A DNA stretch of 64,000 nucleotides from Darksidea phi (lineage: Eukaryota; Ascomycota; Dothideomycetes; Pleosporales; Lentitheciaceae). The first letter of the stretch is position 1, and the number at the start of each line of letters is the position of its first letter. The notes beneath the pieces are model-generated. The model did no database searches and was not told the DNA's origin. It saw nothing but the letters and a program-made list of their open reading frames with translations. Positions 44,248 through 55,004 of the stretch are shown piece after piece. The stretch spans positions 84,797 through 148,796 of the forward strand of contig JASJFT010000111.1 of NCBI GenBank assembly GCA_030770425.1, in the 5' to 3' direction. Position numbers and translations under genes: made by a program.

Positions 44248-46008
44248 ATGGTAAACAAAGACGCCGAACGCCCCGCAAAAAAGCGACGAACCGATTCAAG
44301 CAGCAGCAGCTCTCCCAAGGACTCAATGAACAACTCCTCTGACCCCGCGCTGGCGACACCGCCTACCACGCCATCGTCAACCCCGCCGGCGACACTGGCG
44401 CCCGTCTGGAAGGATGTTCTGATAGATGCGCACATCAACCGCTCTCGCGTCTTCACGCGAACGCATGTTTTAGCTCGTCACAAGACTGCCTATGTTTACG
44501 CAACATCTTCACGAGGGTTTGCACGTGAACTGCCGCCCACGAGACCGACTCGGCCTACGCTACGTCAGCGCCGGCACAGTGTCGACGTACTGACAATTGG
44601 TCCTTTCGAGAGAGAAAATGTTACGCTTCCATACGTGCCCGTCAATTTCGAACCTGCGCGTGTGTTTTCTCGCGAGATGGACGAGCCCATTCAGCGCGAG
44701 CCCGTCGCTCTCTTCCCTGATGCGCGTCGCTATCGCGAGTTAGACAGGGAGGAAAGCCACTACTACCCCTCAATCGATGACCCGCATGGTGAGGACACGT
44801 ACCTCGAGCTCCCGAGATCCTCCCTCAGCAACAGTGAATTCCGTACTATTCACGTATTGGACTATCCCGACTGCTGGTTCGCTGACAACATCTTGGACGT
44901 CGCACTGGAGATGATTTCCCTCGAATACGATGCCGAATCCTACGGAATATGTATCGCAAATTCACTCACCGGCCAGTGCCTTTTCTACCCTGGTGCTGAA
45001 GGCGATGTAGACGGCGACAACTTCGCCGGCATGGATGAATACAAAAAGATGCTAGGAAACAAGAAGTGGATCTTCATCCCCATCAACGACGGCATGGTCG
45101 AGAAGGATACCGCTGCGGCCCAGGGCGCACATTGGTCCTTTATTGCAGTAGACCGACGAAATCAAATGGCCCATTACGTCGACTCACTGTTTAGCAGAGA
45201 TTGGCGATACCAGCGACTAGCAAAAACGATCGCGACAGGTCTCGGCAACATTCTGGGGGAGGAATATAACTTTAGGGTCGAGTTTCACGCTCCTCACCAG
45301 TGGCAGCACAACAAGTACGACAACTCTCAAGGCTGGGATGCGGGACCTTGTGGGCCATTCGTGGTAACCATGATTGAGGAATATGTCAAAGAAATTGTGC
45401 AGAGGCGACACATGGGCCTCGGAGAAATAAGGAGTTTGATAATCGGTTCCGGGTTCGCAGAGATATTTCGGGAAAATTTCAACTCATTGGAGGTACGATT
45501 TCGTCTTACCAAACGCATGGCGCGTCTCAAGGTCAAGCTTGATGCGGATCAGCTTGCTACCCAGCACGATGCTCTCGTGTTGGCTGGTCTGGAGGATACG
45601 GTCGAGATCATTGATGACCAGCAGCCACTGTTCGATCGGCAGGTTGCGGCCGCCGCGGAAGAGCAATTCGCATCCGACGCTGAATCTGCTGTCTCGCCTA
45701 TTCGCGAAGACGATTTCGACTCGGACGACCTAGAAAATGAGTGGGAAGATCCAGTCAAACGGGATTCCACCACCTGCGCGGAATACAATTCTCTTGAAGC
45801 TGCTGCCCTTCGCAAAACGTACGAACTTGACAGAGATGGTATCGTCCCTCACGAAGAGTATCGACTTAGACATGGCGTTGTTGTCCACCGCAGTGGATTC
45901 AACCGCCGCCTCCGACGCACGTCGGGCATCCAGCTCAACAGGTACAGCATGGTGATCAATGACGACGAGCCTGCTGTTGACATCAAACTAAGTCCCACCG
46001 AGTCATAA
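44248..46008 (+). CDS. Ulp1-family (C48) cysteine protease
   Basis: Predicted deconjugating protease for SUMO or another ubiquitin-like modifier. From the Met at 44248 (MVNKDAERPAKKRR, a nuclear-localisation-like start) it has 586 residues; Mets at 44191 and 44107 are alternatives. The catalytic order is that of C48: substrate strand DYPDCWFADNILD, then His295 in AHWSFIAVD, Asp312 in HYVDSLF and Cys368 in GWDAGPCGPFV, with a possible oxyanion Gln361. The nucleophile motif DAGPCG differs from the usual DCG, with two extra residues, so the exact oxyanion geometry is uncertain. A long acidic/charged C-terminal region of about 170 residues follows. Which modifier it cleaves cannot be told. Confidence 0.82.
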   Translation: MVNKDAERPAKKRRTDSSSSSSPKDSMNNSSDPALATPPTTPSSTPPATLAPVWKDVLIDAHINRSRVFTRTHVLARHKTAYVYATSSRGFARELPPTRPTRPTLRQRRHSVDVLTIGPFERENVTLPYVPVNFEPARVFSREMDEPIQREPVALFPDARRYRELDREESHYYPSIDDPHGEDTYLELPRSSLSNSEFRTIHVLDYPDCWFADNILDVALEMISLEYDAESYGICIANSLTGQCLFYPGAEGDVDGDNFAGMDEYKKMLGNKKWIFIPINDGMVEKDTAAAQGAHWSFIAVDRRNQMAHYVDSLFSRDWRYQRLAKTIATGLGNILGEEYNFRVEFHAPHQWQHNKYDNSQGWDAGPCGPFVVTMIEEYVKEIVQRRHMGLGEIRSLIIGSGFAEIFRENFNSLEVRFRLTKRMARLKVKLDADQLATQHDALVLAGLEDTVEIIDDQQPLFDRQVAAAAEEQFASDAESAVSPIREDDFDSDDLENEWEDPVKRDSTTCAEYNSLEAAALRKTYELDRDGIVPHEEYRLRHGVVVHRSGFNRRLRRTSGIQLNRYSMVINDDEPAVDIKLSPTES

Positions 46009-46766
46009 GTTGAGGCTCCGAGAACTACGATGAGAACTGAAAGAATCATATTCCGTATCTATCGTAGATCATTGGAAGATTGCCCGATAGGGTCCTGGGG
46101 CCATTGATGTGAAGGTTTTTGTACAGAAGGACTGATACTGTGTCGGTCGAGCATTGGTCGTAGGGTGGTGATTGATAAAGGGGATTACTCGCGTATTAGC
46201 GGACAGCGAGGATGCTCTTGACATGGGCTCAATCTCTCCCATAAGTTTATTGAACAACGGATAATGAGGATTGATGGAAACATACATGTCTTGCTTCGCT
46301 GATCGTGGGTGCCATGCTGTGTTATGGGCTTGACTGTTCGCTTTTGATGACTGTGGCTACGTTGTCACTCTGCTCAGGCTTGCTACCAGGAAGAATTAAA
46401 ATTACTCAACATAGCATTTTGGACTATGTCGACCTTTCAAAAGGGATAATACACATCGAGTCCGACGACATCCGCGATAAGGCCCTCTTGCCCTCAGCCT
46501 CACCCACATGTCAAACATCCTCTTAGTCCCCTATACAACCAAGGAATTTATTCACAATATGCTATCTCATATTGCCCCCTTCCCCACCGTCCACTGTTCC
46601 GCCCTCGACTTCGCGGTATAATCATCACTCCCACCCGCCAAGGCCGAGCTCGTTCCAGCCGCTCGACAGCAATGCTTACCTAATCCGCCCATCGGAGCTA
46701 AGCTCGACCTCACCTCTCGCGAAGCTGCACGTCTAACAGGCCAAACCCCACATTGACACTGCGACC
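46009..46766. other. intergenic, includes promoter of NDUFS5 gene
   Basis: 758 bp, only short ORFs on both strands. Confidence 0.5.
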
Positions 46767-47110
46767 ATGGCTTCTGGATACGGACTTGCTGGCGGTATGT
46801 ATGCTTGACACTTTCAATGGCATGATGGCGGGGGCTTTTTGGGGGCGCGGAGGCACATGGATGGAAAAGCGGAAAGCAGAGGAGATGTACGAACGAGCGG
46901 CAGCAACCCACGGCATAAGCGGGCGCGATCCGACAAGGCTCACACGAGCAATTGGAGATATTTAAGGCGCACACGATATAGCGGCGACCCCTTTACGTCC
47001 CCGCGAAGCCGCCGCATTCTCCACGGACTCCTCTCAAGCACCGACTCGCGCCTCCGCATCCACCTCCGCCCTTGGCCCTCTATGCCTCATCCATATATTC
47101 GCCCGCCATA

Positions 47111-47144
<34 letters not shown>

Positions 47145-47599
47145 CAAGACTAACTGAACCATTCCAGGCCCCTCCCGCTGCTTCCCCTTCTGGCAAGAAG
47201 TCCTCGCCTGCTACGTCACAAACACCAACTCGGAGGACGACTCGGGCAAGGTGAAATGCCAGCCCGTACTGGAGGACTACTACGAGTGCCTGCATCACAA
47301 AAAGGAGGTGTGTACATTCCTTGCTGCGTTACACTCTCAACACCCCCATCCAATCGAGACACGACGGAATAAGATGAGAAACGGATGGAACTCCAGGCGA
47401 GAATTGCTGACCCTTTTCTTTTACGCAGGCCGCACGAACCCTCGCCCTCCAAGCCGCTTACCGCAAGGCCGAAGCTAACATCAAACGCGACGATGCGCCC
47501 TCCGCCGGCGAAATACGGCGCCTCGGTGTTTTGGACGCTCCGCTCGAGGAGAAGAATCTCAAGGCGAGCAAATGGTTTCCGCATAAGGAGATCAACTAG
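46767..47599 (+). CDS. mitochondrial complex I subunit NDUFS5-like
   Basis: Accessory subunit of NADH:ubiquinone oxidoreductase, on the intermembrane-space side. Three exons, 46767-46794, 47168-47307 and 47429-47599, give 112 residues in frame. Twin CX9C motifs are exact: Cys14-Cys24 (CFPFWQEVLAC) and Cys40-Cys50 (CQPVLEDYYEC), as for proteins oxidised by the Mia40 pathway, and the HHKKEAART segment follows as in the family. The first intron is 373 nt, by far the longest I resolved, and holds a TC microsatellite next to its CTAAC branch site. Confidence 0.93.
47114..47141. repeat. TC dinucleotide microsatellite, 14 copies, in an intron
   Basis: Perfect (TC)14 inside intron 1 of the NDUFS5-like gene, ending 9 nt before its ctaac branch-site sequence. 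It could act as an extended polypyrimidine signal. Confidence 0.95.
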
Positions 47600-48293
47600 T
47601 GGGACTATCGGCATTGATATGGTGGGGACAAGATGAGACGAATGCATGGTGATTGTAGAGGGAAGGAGTGTACATCACGGGGCGGAGAGCGAGATGGTGG
47701 TAGTAATGCAATGCATGATTCAAATGCCGTGTTTGGATGTGAGAAGTGTCATGTGTTGTTACCCTAGAAAGGTCGCCTTTAGCGGACGAGAGCACATAAT
47801 CGATGACCAACATCTTCAATGGCGCACGGCATCACTCGACCCATACATCAGCCAGGCACCGGAACGCAGAACAGACTCGTCGTATCAATGCTTCAATCGC
47901 ACAGCTCCTTCCTTACGATACCCACATCATGCACACTTCAGCTTACGAACATCTACCACGAATAAGAGAGTCGTAATATCGTGAGAACCCGAAGTAGCCT
48001 CCTACCCCACCATTAACGCCATGCTATCCGATAAATGCTGTGGTACATGTAAGAACAGAAATTTTGGCGAACAGTGCGGAAAGAGCCGGTAGAGTGAAAA
48101 CATGTACCCAAACAACAAACTAGTAAGACAAAACATGCGATCCAATCCGCTAGTGCAGCCACTTTCCTCATCCTTAGGAACGAATCCGTGGCGATAAAAC
48201 TGGTTCAAGATAAACTTTTGTTGCGATCGGAAGGTGCGCGCAGACGTGCTACATGGCGTACGCATTTTGCTCGCCAAGCCAGCGGGTGATAAA
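47600..48293. other. intergenic between convergent genes
   Basis: 694 bp. An open minus-strand frame (48002-48739) crosses the end of the forkhead gene in another phase; I treat it as a shadow. Confidence 0.5.
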
Positions 48294-50933
48294 CTATAGA
48301 TTTGTTGGCACGCTCGTCCTCGCATCCGACGGCGGCGCATTCGCTGAACGGGGTACGACGCCGAAACTCTGCGCAATACTGCGATGGAACGAGCCAATCT
48401 TTTGAAAGCCCCTTTGTCCAACGTTAATATTTGTGTAAGCCCACTACTAGCTGCCGAGAACTTACTTGGACAGGTCGAAGCTCTCCTCATCAGGATCCTC
48501 TTCGAAAGAACCCAAACTAGCACCACGCACCATACCACCAATTGCAGTCTTTGGTTCGAAGCCGTTAACATTGGACGTTGAGCGTGAGCGCGAGTGCTGA
48601 GAAGCCGTAACATGGCGACTGACAGGGCGGGATACAGTGCGACTAGGGCTCTCAGGACCAACGTCATCCTCTTCATCGGCCTTGTTGTCCTCCTCTTCTT
48701 CTTTGTCTTCTGGTTCTGCACTAGGCTCCTCATCGCCAAGGAGTGGTGGTGAGCTAGGTTGACCAGACGCCTCCTCTATACTTTCGTCACCATCGCGCCT
48801 CATCTTGATCGGGCTGAGGTCGACCAGAGGCTTGGCAGGCGTGCTTGGGAGGTCGATGTACTTCCAGAAAGGGGCAGGACTGGAAAAGTTCATGTACTGG
48901 CTGGGAACCTGAGCAGTGCTCGGAGGAGCGAGCCGTGGAGCGTGTCGACTAACGAGCGGTGTGATCAGAGCATTGTTCATCCGATGAGAATCTTGGGGCC
49001 CGCTGGCGTGGGTGCCTGGTGCATCAGAATACAAGGTCGGCGGCGAGTTGGCCGCTTCACCCCGCAGGCCGCTTACGTTAGACTTGACAGGATCCACCGC
49101 CGGCGAAGATCCCAGACCACGAGAAGGATTCTCGGTCTTATCAAAAGTAGGCTGGAGAGCTCCCTCCGTATCGTGGTAGACTAAGCGCTTCGCCGGTGTC
49201 ACGAAGCGATCCTGATCCCGAAAAACCGGCGACTGCTTCAAGCTTCGAGGGCCGCGTTCAGGGGTATACGATTCGTTGGCCATCGGGACGGAAGACAGCG
49301 GAGGAGTAGTCGAACGTGGAGGAGACTTGATGCGCCTGGTCGATTCCTGCTTCCGGAAGACGTCATGGTCAAGAGCGCCCTGAAGCCGTTCACTGGAGTG
49401 CAACGGTTGCTCTCGGAATTCCCGTTGATGGTCCCGGTAGCCTATCGCGGGTGAGCTCGGGCCTGAAGTGTCCATGCGGATCGGCCCACCGCCTTTGCGG
49501 GGGTTGAGCAACTGCTTTTTGACAAACTCTTCGCGCTCAGAGTCGGCAATCTTCCACTTCATGCCCTTTCCGGGTTCATCTGTGCGTCGAGCGACCTTCT
49601 CAAATGACTTGTTGAGTGACAGATTGTGACGGATCGAGTTCTGCCAGCCGCCATTTGTATGTCGGAAGAAAGCGTATCGAGTTTTGATGTGATCGTAGAT
49701 ATTGGCCAGGGTGAGCATCTCCTCGGGGCTACTCATGATGGCTTGGCCAATGAGCTGAGCATAGCTGTGTGGTGGCTTGATGTCTTTGGCGGAATCTTTG
49801 CTATAATCGATGTCCTCGGTAGAGTCCAGCATCATGCCGCGGGGATAGATAGAGGGTGAGCCCTTGCTACGGGGCTCCTTCTCCGTGGATCGAAACGCCA
49901 ATGGGGTGCCGGGGTGGGGGCGACCTGGAGTGGATGTCAACTGATGGTTATACCCCTGGGAAGCCTGGTTGTTGCGCGAGGTTGTGGACGGAAACGGATT
50001 GTATTGCTCACGCTTTGGTGTTGGCCCACTCGGGTGTGCATGCGGTAGGGTCCGCGGAGGTGGGTTGCCATCGTCGTCGGACTCGTGAACGCGGTCGTTG
50101 CTGATTTGACGCCAGAGCATGGGATGGAATACGTCTGTCTGGTTGGCAAGAAGAAACACCATCTGCGTGCCCATGATGCCAATGCAGATTCCCGAATGTA
50201 GCGGCGCTGTCTGGCCTTTTTGCAAGTTCACGTCGTCCAGCTTCAGCCCGTTGCGGCTGTTGACGGTGATGAACCAAGTCGTGAGAGTAGCATCGTAGTT
50301 GATCTCAGCGTGGACGCGGGATACCTGTCGCTCAGGGCCCAGGTCGATGTCCACTCCCCACTCATTTGCGGGCAAATCGCTGTTGGGCAGTCCATTTGTG
50401 ACTGGCTGGGAGCTAACGGGCGGGCGCGGACGAGCAGCTGCGTCAGCTCGGCCGATGAGGCAGCGCGTCCTCTGGACGAAGAAGCACCACTCGCGCGCTG
50501 CAATTTTGGCGAAAGCAGCGACGTTGTCGCCATTCATGTTGCGCAGCTGCAGGTCATTGGCATAGTCGACGGCAGCATTCGGTGTGTAGCCCTGGGGCGT
50601 GCGCAGGTGGTTGATGATGTGGTTCTGACGCTCGACGGGGTCGACGGGAACATCTGGGTCTCCGCCGTTGGGTAGGGTAGCGTTGGAGTCGTTGCTGGCC
50701 TCCGACTCGGTGATGCGGGATCGAGGGACGCTCTCAGCGACGTCGGCCTGCTCGGCGCCGTTCAGCTGTGCATGTGAGTGCAGGCCCTTCAAAGCGGCAT
50801 CTGGAGGGCTCTCTACCCGTCTCCGCTTGCGGGAAGGCGTGGCTATGGAGTCGGGGGTGTCCGCATCCGACTGCTGCGGATCTGGGTCTCGGCGGGAGCG
50901 CAGGCCGACTCTCCTACTCGACGAGGGCGGCAT
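48294..50933 (-). CDS. FKH2: forkhead transcription factor with FHA domain (Fkh1/Fkh2-like)
   Basis: Cell-cycle type forkhead regulator. The order matches Fkh1/2: a basic N terminus with PSRKRRR, an FHA domain (about 145-270, with FVQRTRCLIGRA, SRVHAEI and NSRNGLKLD), and a forkhead domain near 380-470 (KPPHSYAQLIGQAIMSS, LANIYDHIKTRYAFFR, WQNSIRHNLSLNKSFEKV). A Pro/Ser-rich region and acidic tail follow. The main exon is 50933-48466. A stop codon follows at once, but it is part of a perfect GTAAGT donor. Removing 48465-48412 (54 nt, TTAAC branch site) joins FDLSK to GFQKIGSFHRSIAQSFG and on, ending at 48294, 861 residues. I prefer this form; the retained-intron form would be 823 residues. 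Confidence 0.9.
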
Positions 50934-52063
50934 CTTGCATGAGCGCGTGCGATGTCCGGGGCAGAAAGAATGGAATCAGCCGGGCTTGTTTTTGCTTGTC
51001 TGTTGGGTGAGAGACGCTGGGAAGAGGCGCTCTAAGGAGGGGGTGTCCTTCTTTCACGGCTCGTTCACCCCGCCGGACTCGAAGGGTACGCGCTTACCAC
51101 TGCAGGCAGCTGAAAATTCCCTCCTCAGAACTACGCAGGCGACGACGGTGGACGGGGTAGCGGCGGGGAAATATGTGCAGGTGTCGGGGAGGCGAGAGTG
51201 ATGATGTGGAAGGAGATGGCGTGGGTGGGCAACGGGTTCTTTCGTCCACGGTTGTTTGTTTTCGAGCCTTCCCAGACGCGCGACGAAACAGCGGCTCACG
51301 TAGCGTGCAGGCGAGCGAGTCGGGCTGCGCAGGGCGACAGAGAGCAGCGTATGCTGGTCCAGGACGGCAAGTCTTCGGTATCCAAGGATCGCAGACGTCT
51401 GCGAGGTGCACAATCGCGGCTCAATTGCCCCCAAAGTTGGTAATCTCATCCGTGCGCCCCGTTCCCGTGACCTCGGCGACACGAAAGATTCTTGGCGTAC
51501 GGCGCGCGCTCGCGGAAACTCGGTCAAGCCACGGATCTTGCACCTCAAGAACCGACCTGCGCCCTCCTCCACATTGCAGCATTTGTTTTGGCCCAAGTGC
51601 TCCCGACCATGTCAGCACAGAGCAGCCCTCTACTGCGTCGTGCGGGTGATGACATCTAGAGGCTCCTTTGTTGTGGACAACGACGCCGATGACGCGCTTG
51701 TCTCGCTTGCATCAACCACGCGACATGGGCCGAGTTGCGCTGCAGGTCACCGACGGGTTCGCATGCACTTCGACGCCAAGACGGATACGCACAACCTCAA
51801 GCGATAACGGCTATCGATATGCCCATCGTTTGGCTCTCATCCAGCCCTACACCTTTGGATTTGCATGTTGTTTTCAGACGCCGCTCGCGTTGCGCTAGTA
51901 TAAACTATGTACAAAGAAGTTTCGCTACCAAGATTCACCCAGCCCCATCCCCGTTCGACGTGGCCAACGTATCCGTCTAGAATTAGAAAATGTCATTATC
52001 TGCTACTACTTTCCGCGTCCATCGCAAGGCTCTATTATAAAAATTAAACAATAAAACATTTGC
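50934..52063. other. intergenic, promoter of the forkhead gene
   Basis: 1.1 kb between the forkhead start and the end of the glucosidase gene. Several overlapping ORFs on both strands, none with a domain or plausible splice structure. Confidence 0.5.
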
Positions 52064-55004
52064 TTAGATATCCAGCGTCGCACTCAGCGGAAGCTTCCGG
52101 GACGAGCCGCCAACGTGCAAGGTCTTGGTGTGCTTGGTGATGACCCAATTTTGCGAGACCGTGTCCCAGTTAGACAGGTCGCGACGCGTGATGTCGGCCG
52201 TGAACGTCGCGCTCTGGCCTGGTTGGATACTAAGCCGGTCGAAGTTGCGGAGCGCCACGACGGGGTCATCGGGGCCGCCAAGGGAGATGTAAAGCTGGGC
52301 AACCTCATCGCCGGCGACTGTGCCATTGTTGGTGACGGTCGCGCTAACGCTGAATAGCACGTCCCACAGTTGCGGATTTCCTCCTGGTGCTCCACCGGCC
52401 GCGATGCGCGGCTGGGGAGAGCCATCGGTGGCGCCCTCCGGGTACTCGTGTTCAACACCGTAATCACGGTCGCTCGAGGCCTCCTTGAGATCGGTCGAGT
52501 TGAGGTAGGGATAGATGTACTTGTTGACATAAGTGAGGTTGGATGGCCACTGGTAGTCGGCCGGGTCTGTGCTGGCGTTTCCGAGGGATGGTGCTGCCTT
52601 GGTCAGGCCGGTTGTGGGAGTGTAGTTGCCAGCGGGGACCTTGACCACCTTGAGGTCGGAGTAGGAGAATGTTGTGTAAGATAAGCCGAAGCCGAACTCA
52701 TAGATAGGGGTGATGTTTTTCTGATCGAATGCGCGGTAGTCGATAAAGACGCCTTCCTCGAAATTATCCTGCGGACTGTCGTTGCCGTTCGTGGGCTCGT
52801 AGATCAAATCAGGGCCGTACTCGGACTCGGTAGTGCCGAATGTGAAGGGCAGCTTGCCTCCGGGGTTGACGCGGCCGTAGAGGACATCAGCAATAGCGTT
52901 ACCGGATTCCTGGCCAGGCAGACCAGCCCAAAGAATAGCAGTAATGTTATCGCTATCATAGAATGAATCAATGAGGACCGGGCCGACCGAGTGGATGACG
53001 ACGATGGTGTTGTTGCAATAACCAGAGACATTTCGGACCAGTTCCTCGCCGCCTTGCCAGATGGTAAGGTTATTACGATCACCTGCATTGCCGTCGACGG
53101 TGATGTAGCCTTCGCCAGAGTCGGCGTTCACGAAAACAACGGCAACGCTGGCCTGCTTGGCAACTGCAATGATCTGACTCCAAGCATAGTTGTCGGTGAC
53201 GGACTGAAGGGCCCCACCGTTGCTGGAGACTTCATTCTTAATGGCTTCCAGGGGCGTGATGAGGTAGGGGAAGTCAGCGGTGCCGGAGCCCCAGCCCATC
53301 GCAAGAGTGCCGTTGTCACAGCCATGGTCAGGGCAGCCATTCGGCCCGTGCTCGCCCTCGCCGGCATCGTTACCGAACACAGCGGTAAACTTCTCCGTGC
53401 CTGTCAGAGGGAGTACGCCAGAGTTCTTCAACAGAACAGTAGACTTTGCTGCGGCAACTCGGATCGACTTGTAGTGATCGGCGCGGACATCTACGTGCTG
53501 GTTGATGAGACCATAGCCGGCTTCCGCAAAGGCATGCTGGTAGCCATAGGTATCTCGCGACCAACTGTTGAAGTTCACGGGGATTTGGTGACGGTCACGA
53601 CCAACAAAGTAGTAGGCTGCCATGATTCGTGTAGCTGCATCGTCGAGACGCCATTCAGGAACGGTTCCATTGATGATAGAGAGGGTAAGGTTGGGGCCCC
53701 AGAAGGATTGGCCGCTGTCGAAGTCGGTATCACCCTGTCCGATTAGCCATTGGTGACTGGTATGAAATAAGAGGTCTTACCGGCATGGTCATGTCCAGAC
53801 CAGCGAGGGTAGAAGCGACACCAGAGTGCTGAGCATCCCAATCAGACATGATAAAGCCTTGAAATCCAAGCTCGCCCTTCAAGATGTAGTTCTGAAGGTA
53901 CGAGTTCTGGCACACCTGTGAGTTGTTCGCCTTGTTGTAAGAGCACATGATGGAGCCGGTGCCAGCGCGAACCGCATCGGCGAAGGGCCACAGATACAAT
54001 TCGTGTAGAGTCTTATCGTCAACATTGCTGCTGACGGCATCGACGAAGCCAAAGTCCTCGAAGTTTCCTGGCTGACGGAAGTGCTCCTGCTCGTTCAGGA
54101 TGAAATGCTTGGTGCAAGCAATGACACCAGCATCTTGGATACCCCGGACCGTCTCGGCGACGGCAATGCCGGAGAGCACTGGGTCAGGACTGAAGCCTTC
54201 CCAGTTGCGCCCGCCTTTGGGGTTGCGACCGAGCGGGCCGACAACGGGACCGAGCTGGACATCGACGCCCTTTCCGCGGTGCTCAACACCCATCTGATAG
54301 CCTCGGCGGTAAAACTCGCCGCGATCCCACGAGGCAGCTATGGTGCCTCCGGCTGGGAACGCGGAAACATAGTCAGCAAAGCGAATGCCTAGAGGGCTGT
54401 CCTGCATGCACAGCGCCTGGAAGCCGAGCCGGGGAATGCTGCCGACGTTGCCGACGCTTGACGAGTTAGCGGTCGATCTAACGAGCATCGGTCATTGTAT
54501 GCTCACCAAGCTTCGCCTTCCCAGCCAACGCCCGTGGTGAGGTTAACCTTCTCGAGGAGAGTCAGTTGGCGGACGAAGGCCTGCGCCTTCTCATAGGCCT
54601 CGGCCCAGCCCGTGGCCGAACCATCCATCCATCTGCAGCTTGTTTAGCAGTGATTTGGGTGCCTCAGACGAGCGCCTACGTACGGGCTGGGGTAATAGGG
54701 GGGAGAGTAAGCGTTGTGCAGTTCGCCAGGAATAGTGCCATTAGGACTGGTGGTGTTGGGATACTTGTTTACTGTCAGCGCAGCTCATAAACACAGGCGC
54801 AAGTGGGGAATTGGCTACGCGGAGAAAAGGGAACAGCGAGAAGACGAATTTGGACCAGCCTAGAGTCATGTGCGCAGCTTCTGGGGGGCTTTCTCATGGA
54901 GACAGTGTGGTGGTGGTGGTGGGGGGGGAGGGTGTTTTGCTACTCACCGAGTACTGGGCGCGGGCCAGGCCAATCGCCAAAAATGCTCGAGCAAGCCACA
55001 GCAT
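52064..55004 (-). CDS. secreted GH3 beta-glucosidase
   Basis: Hydrolyses terminal beta-glucose from cellobiose and other oligosaccharides. Five exons: 55004-54948, 54763-54684, 54632-54507, 54456-53781 and 53734-52064; phases agree and give 869 residues. Exon 1 encodes a signal peptide ([19 protein letters not shown]). The GH3 N domain contains [21 protein letters not shown] and the nucleophile Asp in [10 protein letters not shown] (about residue 291). The second domain has [13 protein letters not shown] and the KLPFTFG region; the C-terminal fibronectin type III-like domain begins after GFGLSYTTF. The order and length match fungal extracellular beta-glucosidases (BGL1 type). Many NxT/S sites suggest N-glycosylation. 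The first acceptor (aacaag before TAT) was chosen because the nearby cag would bring in a stop. Confidence 0.92.

Noticed and set aside
48002..48739. 245-codon minus-strand ORF over the forkhead 3' end
   Set aside because: Out of frame with the forkhead protein and basic/low-complexity; the spliced tail in another frame explains the region better.
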